From: Rhodococcus tibetensis | GTDB taxonomy: Bacteria > Actinomycetota > Actinomycetes > Mycobacteriales > Mycobacteriaceae | Length of the DNA: 64,000 nt | Reading direction: 5' to 3' | Assembly (NCBI RefSeq): GCF_024438035.1 | Contig: NZ_JANFQF010000014.1 | Coordinates: 113,652-177,651 of the forward strand | Part shown: piece by piece, positions 57,040-64,000 of the stretch | Layout: every line of letters begins with the position of its first letter | Numbering within the stretch: position 1 is the stretch's first letter | Made by a program: the position numbers and the translations under genes | Notes under the pieces: generated by a model | What the model was told of the DNA's origin: nothing | Database searches by the model: none | What the model saw: only the letters and a program-made list of their open reading frames with translations

Positions 57040-58083
57040 ATGTTACTGTCCGTCACGATAGCTAGGAAGTTGCTGATTCGAGACGAGAGGCGGAACCCAG
57101 TGAAGTTTCGCACCGTCCACGGCTACCGCCGAGCGTTCCGCATGGCCGGTGAGGGCCCTGCCCTTCTGCTGATCCATGGAATCGGGGACAACTCGTCCAC
57201 TTGGACCGAGATCATCCCGCACCTGGCCCGCAATTACACAGTCATCGCACCGGACCTCCTCGGCCACGGACGTTCGGACAAGCCCCGCGCCGACTACTCC
57301 GTCGCCGGTTACGCCAACGGCATGCGCGATCTACTGTCCACCCTCGGCATCGACAACGTCACCGTCATCGGGCACTCCCTCGGCGGCGGAGTCGCGATGC
57401 AGTTGGCCTACCAGTTCCCGCAGATGGTCGACCGGTTGGTCCTCGTCTCCGCCGGCGGTGTCACCAAGGACGTCCACCCGTTGCTGCGGCTCGCGTCCCT
57501 CCCGGTTATCAACGAGGCGGTGAAGCTCCTTCGTGTTCCGGGGGCGATGCCCACCGTTCGATTACTCGGCGGCATGGTCGCCGAACGCGACGGAACCCGG
57601 CTCGTCCCCGGCATCCTGTTCCACGACACCCGGGACCTGGTGCGAATACTGGGTGACCTTGCCGATTCCACCGCCCACGAGGCCTTCGTCCGTACGCTGC
57701 GCGCGGCAGTGGACTGGCGGGGTCAGGTGGCCACCATGCTCGACCGCTGTTACCTCACCGAGGATCTGCCCGTGCAGCTGATCTGGGGTGATCAGGATGC
57801 GATCATCCCGGTCACTCACGCCCACCTCGCTCATGCGGCCATGCCGGGCTCGCACCTCGAAATCTTTCGCGGTGTCGGTCACTTCCCGTTCCGTGACGAC
57901 CCGATCCGGTTCCTGCGGACGGTCGAGACATTCCTCGACAAGACCCGGCCACTCGCGTTCGACGAGATCAGGTGGCGGCAGATGCTGACGTCTGGCGCCC
58001 GCGTGGGAGCCGTCACCGGCAGCGCGTCCACCCGGATGGCAGTCCTCGACGCCATGGAGTTCGACGAACGAACCGCTACATGA
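57040..58083 (+). CDS. Alpha/beta hydrolase, Rv2715-like
   Basis: The 347-aa product has LLIHGIGDNSSTW (oxyanion region), the nucleophile elbow GHSLGGG (Ser about 112), an acid in IWGDQDAIIP and a late GHFPF histidine. From FRTVHGYRRAFR to the extreme C-terminus it closely resembles what I remember of M. tuberculosis Rv2715, so it is a conserved actinobacterial esterase or epoxide-hydrolase-like enzyme. ATG 57040 has GGGAAG 9 bases upstream and gives the same N-terminal length as Rv2715; GTG 57100 is an alternative. It ends 7 bp before the convergent galK. Confidence 0.88.
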   Translation: MLLSVTIARKLLIRDERRNPVKFRTVHGYRRAFRMAGEGPALLLIHGIGDNSSTWTEIIPHLARNYTVIAPDLLGHGRSDKPRADYSVAGYANGMRDLLSTLGIDNVTVIGHSLGGGVAMQLAYQFPQMVDRLVLVSAGGVTKDVHPLLRLASLPVINEAVKLLRVPGAMPTVRLLGGMVAERDGTRLVPGILFHDTRDLVRILGDLADSTAHEAFVRTLRAAVDWRGQVATMLDRCYLTEDLPVQLIWGDQDAIIPVTHAHLAHAAMPGSHLEIFRGVGHFPFRDDPIRFLRTVETFLDKTRPLAFDEIRWRQMLTSGARVGAVTGSASTRMAVLDAMEFDERTAT

Positions 58084-58090
58084 ATGAGTT

Positions 58091-59284
58091 TCAGAGTCGA
58101 TGTGCCGCAGACGAGGGCGCGGCGGACAAGAACTGCGGAGTAGGCAATGCCGCGGATGCGGCGCTGTCGAGTACCTGTGCGACGACGTCGCCGACCCGGT
58201 CAGCCGGAACCAGCGCGATGGCCGAGCCGCCGAAACCGCCACCGGTCATCCGCGCTCCCCACGCTCCGGCGTCGAGGGCAGCATCGACAGCGCAGTCCAG
58301 TTCGACGGAGCTGACCTCGTAGTCGTTTCGCAACGAGAGGTGAGAGCGGGTCAGCACGCCCCCGATGTCGCTGATGCGGTTCTGGGCCAGCAGATCGGCC
58401 ACCTCGATGACGCGCCGTATCTCGCCGAGGACGTGCCGCACCCGCCGCACCGACTCCGGCGACGCCAGCGAGGCGAGTGCCCCGTCCACGTCGCGAATGT
58501 CCCGCAGCGTATGCACCCCTAGCTCCGCGCACGCCTTCTCGATCGTGGCCCGTCGAGTGCCGTACTGGCCGTCGACCAGTCGGTGCGGAGCATTGGTGTC
58601 GATTACGAGGAGCTGTGCGCCCGCCGACTCGAAGTCGAGCGGGACGAGGCGGCTGTCACCGCCCCGGCAATCCAACAGCAGAGCGTGCCCGGGACGGGCC
58701 AGCATCGCGACCGACTGGTCCATGCCACCGGTCGAGGCCCCCACGATCTCGTTCTCCGCGCGGATGCATGCCGCAATCAGTGTCCGGCGTCCGTCCGTGT
58801 CGGTGGGGAGCCCGAGGAGATCGGCGACTGCGAGTGCGAACGCACATTCCAGCGCGGCCGAGCTCGACAACCCCGCGCCGACGGGAACCGTGGAGTGCAC
58901 CGCGACATCGAAGCCTGCTTCTGCCGGCACGGTGCCCGACTGCCGCAGCGCCCAGACGACGCCCGCCACGTAGGCAGCCCACCCGGTCGGACGCCCCGGA
59001 GTCACATCGGACAATGGGCCCTGCCAGGGGTCCGCTGACTGGGTGGAGACGCAGTGCAGCCGGTTGTCGTCGCGGATCCGGGCGGCCACCACCGTGACGT
59101 AGGGGAGCGCGAACGGGAGGACGAGCCCGCCTGCGTAGTCGACGTGCTCACCGATGAGGTTGACCCGCCCGGGCGCGGCCCATACACCGTCCGCAGTGCC
59201 ACCGAAAGTGCTGCGGAACAATGCTTCCGCGCCCGCAGCGACGGTGTGGACGTCGACGGGTTCCACCCGGCGTGGTGCGTTCAC
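58091..59284 (-). CDS. galK: Galactokinase
   Basis: The 397-aa GHMP kinase phosphorylates galactose to galactose-1-phosphate. Motifs are the galactokinase signature GRVNLIGEHVDYAGG near residue 35, the ATP loop PVGAGLSSSAALE (about 125) and the C-terminal GARMTGGGFGGSAIAL. GTG 59284 overlaps the galT stop by 4 bp and is the correct start; the frame runs further upstream only as a shadow of galT. It is second in the galT-galK operon of the Leloir pathway. No galE is seen nearby. Confidence 0.95.
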   Translation of the reverse strand: MNAPRRVEPVDVHTVAAGAEALFRSTFGGTADGVWAAPGRVNLIGEHVDYAGGLVLPFALPYVTVVAARIRDDNRLHCVSTQSADPWQGPLSDVTPGRPTGWAAYVAGVVWALRQSGTVPAEAGFDVAVHSTVPVGAGLSSSAALECAFALAVADLLGLPTDTDGRRTLIAACIRAENEIVGASTGGMDQSVAMLARPGHALLLDCRGGDSRLVPLDFESAGAQLLVIDTNAPHRLVDGQYGTRRATIEKACAELGVHTLRDIRDVDGALASLASPESVRRVRHVLGEIRRVIEVADLLAQNRISDIGGVLTRSHLSLRNDYEVSSVELDCAVDAALDAGAWGARMTGGGFGGSAIALVPADRVGDVVAQVLDSAASAALPTPQFLSAAPSSAAHRL

Positions 59285-60447
59285 GAGGCAACCTCGCGCA
59301 GGCGGTCGGCGATGCGTTCGGGAGTGGTGTCGTTGATCCAAGCTCCCATGCTCGATTCGGAGCCGGCCAGGTACTTCATCCGTCCGGGGGACCGCATCAT
59401 CGAGAACAACTGGAGGTGGAGGCGCCCGAAACGGCGGTCGTCCCCGACCGGCGCCTGATGCCATGCTGCGATGTAGGGGACGGTATCGACGCCGTCGAAG
59501 AAGCGGTCGACCCGCCGCAAGAGTTCGAGGTAGACGTGCGCGAGTTCGTCGCGCTGGGCGTCGTCGAGTTCGGCGAGGTCCCGGACGTCGAGGTGCGGCG
59601 CGAGGTGCACTTCGAGCGGCCACCGGGAGGCGGCGGGCACGTAGGCGGTCCAATGCTCGGCGGTGAGCACGATCCGTCGGCCGGACCGCCGCTCGGCGTC
59701 GAGCACATCAGACAGCAACAGTCGGCCCGTCCGCTCGAAGTGTGCGCGCGAGCGGTGGATCAGGGTGTCGGTGCGCGCCGGCAGGTACGGGTAGGCGTAG
59801 ATCTGACCGTGTGGGTGAGTCAGTGTGACGCCGATCTCCTTGCCGCGGTTTTCGAAGCAGAACACCTGGCGGATGCCGGGTAGCGCCGACAGTTCGGCGG
59901 TGCGGTCTGCCCACACATCGACGACGGTGCGGACCCGGCCGACGTCCAAGGAGGAGAAGCCGGCGTCGGGGTCGCTGGTGAAACAGACCACCTCGCAACG
60001 GCCCGAACCGGGGACGAGCGGCCACAACGGTTCACCGTCGACGCACCCGGGGAGGTGTTGTTCGTCTGCGACCGCCGCCAGCGCGGGGAAGCGGTTCTCG
60101 AAGACGACGACGTCGTAGTCGTCGGCGGGAATTTCGGTCGGCGGCCTACCGGTCCGGCTCGGTGCGAGTGGTGACGCGTCCGCGGGAGGGAGGAACGTGC
60201 GGTCCATCCGGTGCGCCGAAATGACCACCCATTCGCCCGTCAGGACGTCGAAGCGCATCTGCGACTGCGAGACGACGGGTGAAAGAGGCCTGGAATCGAT
60301 CAGTTCACGGGTGGCCGCGCCGGACACGTACGGCTCCGAGTCGTCGAAGTAGATGAGCTCCCGCCCGTCCGCCAGCGTCGTCCTGGTCTTTCGCACCGTG
60401 CTCCCGGCGGGCGCTCGGAGCGCGCTGTCATCGTCACGCACCGCCAT
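59281..60447 (-). CDS. galT: Galactose-1-phosphate uridylyltransferase
   Basis: The 388-aa HIT-superfamily enzyme exchanges UMP between UDP-glucose and galactose-1-phosphate. The active-site HPHGQ is at residues 211-215, where the second His is the uridylylated nucleophile. NRFPAL and ENRGKEIG are typical family motifs. ATG 60447 is chosen because GAAGGA lies about 9 bases upstream; an in-frame ATG at 60477 lacks an RBS. It is first in the operon with galK, coupled by a 4-bp overlap. Confidence 0.95.
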   Translation of the reverse strand: MAVRDDDSALRAPAGSTVRKTRTTLADGRELIYFDDSEPYVSGAATRELIDSRPLSPVVSQSQMRFDVLTGEWVVISAHRMDRTFLPPADASPLAPSRTGRPPTEIPADDYDVVVFENRFPALAAVADEQHLPGCVDGEPLWPLVPGSGRCEVVCFTSDPDAGFSSLDVGRVRTVVDVWADRTAELSALPGIRQVFCFENRGKEIGVTLTHPHGQIYAYPYLPARTDTLIHRSRAHFERTGRLLLSDVLDAERRSGRRIVLTAEHWTAYVPAASRWPLEVHLAPHLDVRDLAELDDAQRDELAHVYLELLRRVDRFFDGVDTVPYIAAWHQAPVGDDRRFGRLHLQLFSMMRSPGRMKYLAGSESSMGAWINDTTPERIADRLREVAS

Positions 60448-60749
60448 CGGTGAATCCTTCCATGGTGTGGTTCCCATCTGATGAACTGAACAGGTGCCAA
60501 GTCAACCGGATGGCCACTGGGGACTCGCGCATTTCACTGCGCAGGAAGGTCGGCCACCGGGTGGTCGAACCTTCACCCTGGGGTAGGTAGTTGTTGCGCC
60601 GGCGCGCAGGCACGATGGATATCACCAGCCGCTGACAATTTTGAATCGCAGGAGGTACGCCTACACTCGAGAACCCATCACTTGCCGAAACGGAAAACGC
60701 CTCACCGGAACCCGAGCCCGGTGAGGCGTTTTCGTCGTGTCCGGTCGCC
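60448..60749. other. 302-bp region upstream of galT
   Basis: It contains the galT-galK promoter region and, at its right end, the terminator of the DinB-like gene. No ORF or clear operator is seen. Confidence 0.5.
60693..60733 (-). terminator. Perfect 16-bp hairpin after the DinB-like gene
   Basis: GAAAACGCCTCACCGG (60693-60708) pairs with CCGGTGAGGCGTTTTC (60718-60733) around a 9-base loop. It starts 17 bp beyond the stop. The A/T run at the stem base makes it a good intrinsic terminator on the minus strand. Confidence 0.9.
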
Positions 60750-61292
60750 TCAGAATTCCATACCGGCGTCGGTGCCCATCGTCATCGTGGTGTTGGCGCC
60801 GTCGAGGGATTCGCGGATGATATCGGCGTGACCGGAGTGGTGGCCGGTCTCCCGAATGATGTGGAGCAGGGTCCGGCGGATGGTCCACCATTGCCGTTCG
60901 GGTGCCCACGGCGCGGTGGGGAGCGGGATGAGTACGTCGAGGTCGTCGAGGCCGGCCAGCGCGGTCTCCGTCGCGCGGGCCACCTCGGCATAGTCGGCCA
61001 GCAGGCCCTCGAGGGTTTCGTCCTCTCGCATGTAGTACTGCTCCATCGCAGATTCCATGTCGAACTCCGCGTCCTCGTCGGGTTCGAGAATGGTTTCGAC
61101 CCAGTGCTTTTCCGTGTGGGACACGTGCTTGATCAGTCCGCCGAGTGTCAGGTCGCTGACGGTGGAGCGTTGCCGTGCCTGTGCGTCGTCGATTCCGCGG
61201 ACGGTGATGAGTAAGGTGGCCCGCTGCTCCTGCAGGATCTGCACGATGTCTGCACGTTCGCCGGTGATCGAGGGCTTATCCGAAGTGGTCAT
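60750..61292 (-). CDS. DinB-fold protein (DUF664 type)
   Basis: The 180-aa helical-bundle protein has the three-histidine pattern of the DinB/YfiT superfamily: HVSHTEKHW (about 55-63) and RETGHHSGHADIIRE (about 147-161). Members bind a divalent metal, and some are thiol transferases or mycothiol-dependent isomerases; the precise activity is unknown here. The start ATG 61292 is preceded by GAAAGG about 7 bases upstream. It is monocistronic, with a strong terminator. Confidence 0.88.
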   Translation of the reverse strand: MTTSDKPSITGERADIVQILQEQRATLLITVRGIDDAQARQRSTVSDLTLGGLIKHVSHTEKHWVETILEPDEDAEFDMESAMEQYYMREDETLEGLLADYAEVARATETALAGLDDLDVLIPLPTAPWAPERQWWTIRRTLLHIIRETGHHSGHADIIRESLDGANTTMTMGTDAGMEF

Positions 61293-62050
61293 GAAAGGAA
61301 CGATAAGCGGTATTGCGGTCAGAAACGGTCCTTGTCAAGCAGGTCGTTCTCGGGGTGTTTCTCGGGGTCGAAGTTGGGTGCCTTCCTGGATGTGTCGAGA
61401 GCGGCTGCAGCGCAGGATTTCTACCATGAACATTTCGCCGGGATCGGGGAAGCGGCCACTGCGGGGTGGAGGGGCCTACACGCTCGGGCGGAACAGCCGA
61501 TCGCATCGCGGCAACGCCTCGGCGTTGATCGAATCTTTTGTGGGAGAGGAAATCCGGTCGTGACCACCGCGTCGCAGGTGGCCGGTTCGTCGGTAGCGTC
61601 GACCACCCGGCAACGGGTGGAAGTTGTCTGTCGAGGCACCACGGCGGCACATATCGCGCCTCGCGGAGGAAGGAGTTTCAGGAGAACTGATCTTCCCTCC
61701 GAAATTTGGGTATCCCCTGGGAGACACGCCCCTTCGATATTCCCAGCGGGCCAACGACCGGTCGACGGACCAGGGGCGAGTCGACGAGGTTGTGGAGCCG
61801 GGAGCCGGGCTCCGCCGAGGTGCAGGAAGTACGCCATATGAACGGTCATGCACAGCTTTCACGCTTCCGACGTGCAGTTCCCGGGATCGGGCACCGAAGA
61901 GCCGGCGCAAACCCGTACTTCGCGCCCAGCCGAACACGTTCATCTTCGATGCGGTTCTCCGGGTCTTCGGATGCCGCGATGCACTTCCCCTTCGGTCGGC
62001 CCGCGCCGTCCGGTTCGCCCCACTCGGACAACGACAACATAGGAATCATC
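61293..62050. other. 758-bp region with no supportable gene
   Basis: Several short ORFs overlap here on both strands but none has a domain, a convincing start or coding-like composition; their translations are rich in Arg, Ser, Cys and Pro as expected of shadows. It may be a decayed gene or a long leader of the following secreted-protein gene. An AGGA element at 62041 belongs to that gene. Confidence 0.6.
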
Positions 62051-62311
62051 ATGATCCGCACCACGCTCACTGCCATGGCAGCCGCGGCACTCTTCTTCGG
62101 CGCCGCATCCGCCACGCAGGTCGCGGCAGCCACTCCGGCGTGCAATTCAACTTATGAGGGAACCAGCAACGACGAGTACGACCCGGATCCGGACTTCACC
62201 GGGACGACAAACGACGAGTACGACCCCGATCCCGAGTACTCGGGCACGTCGAACAAGGAGTACGACCCCGACCCTGAGTTTGCGGGTAGCGCCGATTCAT
62301 GCGAGGTCTGA
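62051..62311 (+). CDS. Tiny secreted acidic repeat protein (three NDEYDPDP units)
   Basis: The 86-aa product has a signal peptide (MIRTTLTAMAAAALFFGAASA). The mature chain of about 60 residues consists of three 14-residue repeats (GTSNDEYDPDPDFT and close variants) bracketed by one cysteine at each end (ACNST and DSCEV). Asp and Glu dominate, so calcium or other metal binding is plausible. ATG 62051 has AGGA about 7 bases upstream. I do not recognise the family. Its last 15 bp overlap the 3' end of the convergent membrane-protein gene. Confidence 0.78.
   Translation: MIRTTLTAMAAAALFFGAASATQVAAATPACNSTYEGTSNDEYDPDPDFTGTTNDEYDPDPEYSGTSNKEYDPDPEFAGSADSCEV
62159..62284 (+). repeat. Three 42-bp coding repeats
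   Basis: Three in-frame copies of a 42-bp unit encode GTSNDEYDPDPDFT, GTTNDEYDPDPEYS and GTSNKEYDPDPEFA. The copies differ mostly at third positions, indicating selection for the peptide. Confidence 0.88.
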
Positions 62312-62884
62312 GCCGGATCTGCGGCGTCGATGCAACCAGGCAAACACGCCCGGTGTAAACAAGGCGAGGACGCCCACGGCGACCAGTGCGCTGTAGGCGA
62401 GCGGCGCCCACTGCAACACACCGGCCGTGGCGTCGCCGGCGTCCGACAGTAAGGTCCACAATCCCACGCCACCGGCCGCGCTGAAGAGGCCTACTGCAAC
62501 CAGCGTGAAGAAGCCCGCCACCTTGCGGGTCCGGAGCAGCTGTATACCGAGGAGCGCCAGGAGAACCAGCACGATCGCGATGGCACCGCTGACGATCAGT
62601 GTGAGGTTTACCGTATCGGTGATGTCCTGTGCGGAGTCACTGGGATTATCCGCTGCCACCGAGGCCTCGAGTGCATCGCGAACCGCGCGAAGGTCGAGGG
62701 CTATGGCCCCCGCGATGCCGGCGAGCACGACGAACGAACCTATCCACGCGGTCAGTGAGACCGTCACAGCCTTCGGGGTGGCGTCGGTGGGAGCGGTGCG
62801 CAGAGGCGTTACCGCGAACTCCGGACGGGGCGGGACGGGCCGCGGCGGGGCCGGGCGCCGTGGCGGTTGTTCGGGTGTCGTCAC
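62297..62884 (-). CDS. Four-helix membrane protein with proline-rich N-terminus, unknown
   Basis: The 195-aa product begins with a cytoplasmic Pro/Arg-rich stretch (PPRRPAPPRPVPPRP). Four TM helices follow: VTVSLTAWIGSFVVLAGIAG, LIVSGAIAIVLVLLALLGI, VAGFFTLVAVGLFSAAGGVG and APLAYSALVAVGVLALF. The loop between helices 1 and 2 is acidic. GTG 62884 is preferred because AGGA lies 8 bases upstream; the frame extends to 62938. I do not recognise the family; similar small four-helix proteins are common in Corynebacteriales. Confidence 0.75.
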   Translation of the reverse strand: MTTPEQPPRRPAPPRPVPPRPEFAVTPLRTAPTDATPKAVTVSLTAWIGSFVVLAGIAGAIALDLRAVRDALEASVAADNPSDSAQDITDTVNLTLIVSGAIAIVLVLLALLGIQLLRTRKVAGFFTLVAVGLFSAAGGVGLWTLLSDAGDATAGVLQWAPLAYSALVAVGVLALFTPGVFAWLHRRRRSGSDLA

Positions 62885-62981
62885 GGTGGGAATCCTATCG
62901 AGATGACGCGAGCGTCGTGCCGACTCGCTCAGCGGCACGGTGCCACCGGTTCACGAAGTCGTCAGTTCCCCGTACACGGCG

Positions 62982-63266
62982 TCAGAGGGTGACGTCCTCC
63001 ACCGTCTCGACGATCTGCGCGCGGGGATCACGCATCGCGGCCTTACCCGGGCCGGCCCACAGAATGTGTAGCTTCTCGAGCAGTCCTTCGGCCTCTTCCG
63101 TGGTCGCGAACTCCAGGTCGATGGTCACGAAAGCGGGATCGTGGACGGATCGTCCGACGCGGTACCGCTGAACGCCCGAGCCCTTGCGGTCAACCGGATC
63201 GTCGTCGAAGAGCTTCTTCCACACGTCGAAGTCGACGACGGAATGTTCCACACGCAGTACTGGCAT
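62982..63266 (-). CDS. Small ABM/dimeric-barrel-like protein, unknown
   Basis: The 94-aa product has a pattern of strand-helix-strand segments (MPVLRVEHSVV, DVWKKLFDDD, VQRYRVGRSV, PAFVTIDLEF, TEEAEGLLEKL) suggesting a ferredoxin-like dimeric alpha-beta barrel as in antibiotic-biosynthesis-monooxygenase-like proteins. Function is unassigned. ATG 63266 has AAAGGAC about 6 bases upstream. It is divergent from dnaK with 273 bp between. Confidence 0.72.
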   Translation of the reverse strand: MPVLRVEHSVVDFDVWKKLFDDDPVDRKGSGVQRYRVGRSVHDPAFVTIDLEFATTEEAEGLLEKLHILWAGPGKAAMRDPRAQIVETVEDVTL

Positions 63267-63390
63267 GACAGGTCCTTTCTACGTCTGCATTCAGTCTTCG
63301 CCGGACCGGTGGGTGCTGTCGACGGGTGGAAAGATGTCCGCGGCGAACGGGAACAAATCGCGGGAACGGCCCGTTGAGCCTTGTGACAAC

Positions 63391-63411
63391 ATTGAGCGCG
63401 CTGGACTCAAG
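63391..63411. promoter_or_regulatory. HAIR-like HspR operator 1 upstream of dnaK
   Basis: ATTGAGC-N7-ACTCAAG matches the HAIR consensus CTTGAGT-N7-ACTCAAG at 12 of 14 arm positions with exact spacing. It lies just upstream of a possible -35 (TTGACT, 63418). Confidence 0.82.
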
Positions 63412-63417
63412 TTCGAA

Positions 63418-63447
63418 TTGACTCCCGAAGCGGTTCGGGTGCAAACT
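63418..63447 (+). promoter_or_regulatory. Possible dnaK promoter
   Basis: TTGACT (63418-63423) is separated by about 18 bases from CAAACT (63442-63447). It is flanked by the two HAIR-like sites, as expected for an HspR-repressed heat-shock promoter. Confidence 0.5.
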
Positions 63448-63466
63448 TGAGCCGAGGGCGCTCACC
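63446..63466. promoter_or_regulatory. HAIR-like HspR operator 2
   Basis: CTTGAGC-N7-GCTCACC keeps the left arm and spacing but has mismatches at the right end. It overlaps the presumed transcription start. Confidence 0.6.
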
Positions 63467-63500
63467 AAGCGCCAACATCGCAGTTCGGTACGAAAACTAA

Positions 63501-64000
<500 letters not shown>

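Noticed and set aside
61332..61841. Short ORFs in the 61.3-62.0 kb gap
   Set aside because: They have no motif, no RBS and shadow-like composition, and they overlap each other on both strands.
62159..62284. 42-bp repeats as non-coding tandem repeat
   Set aside because: Variation is mostly synonymous and a signal peptide precedes the array in frame, so it is coding.

Overview
The window is GC-rich actinobacterial DNA, most likely from Rhodococcus or a close mycolic-acid relative. The evidence is a run of genes that matches the Mycobacterium tuberculosis Rv0322-Rv0350 neighbourhood as I remember it: a UDP-glucose dehydrogenase, an AspC/AlaA-type aminotransferase, an Rv0338c-type Fe-S oxidoreductase, a LuxR regulator, iniB-iniA-iniC and dnaK. 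Genus assignment is inference; no rRNA or tRNA gene is visible.

Layout. (1) 1-14252: the 3' part of a giant non-ribosomal peptide synthetase (partial A-PCP, four C-A-PCP modules, thioesterase); its second adenylation domain carries a clean threonine code. (2) 14364-17962: a chain-length-determinant/tyrosine-kinase protein, its low-molecular-weight tyrosine phosphatase (convergent) and a UDP-sugar dehydrogenase, a surface-polysaccharide set. (3) 17994-22253: a secreted lipase, a membrane-anchored Hsp70-like protein, a small membrane protein and a YibE/F protein. (4) 22757-25597: a cassette of an ImmA/IrrE-type metallopeptidase and a polytopic membrane protein, meeting two HTH regulator genes head-on. 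(5) 25653-32476: aminotransferase, carotenoid-oxygenase-like enzyme, S9 peptidase, DapA-family lyase and its divergent LysR regulator. (6) 32669-35902: a large membrane Fe-S oxidoreductase (EtfD type) with a long repetitive tail, fronted by TetR-like palindromes.

(7) 36502-55570 is the most unusual part. It holds four tandem secreted glycine-zipper proteins, two paralogous secreted trypsin-like proteases with propeptides, a minus-strand group Hsp70-like / LuxR / truncated Hsp70-like, and, divergent from it, iniB (about 1323 aa, with a perfect 654-bp tandem duplication) followed by the dynamin-like GTPases iniA and iniC. I read this as an envelope-stress or membrane-remodelling island; that is inference from domain content and gene order.

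(8) 55579-64000: a DUF2252 protein, an Rv2715-like hydrolase, a galT-galK operon, a DinB-fold protein, a tiny secreted repeat protein, two small unknown proteins, and the 5' end of dnaK with two HspR (HAIR) operator-like sites upstream.

Most transcription units end in strong GC-rich hairpins, which are listed. Gaps of 300 bp or more without a gene are described individually. Paralogue counts and motifs were read by eye; no database search was run.
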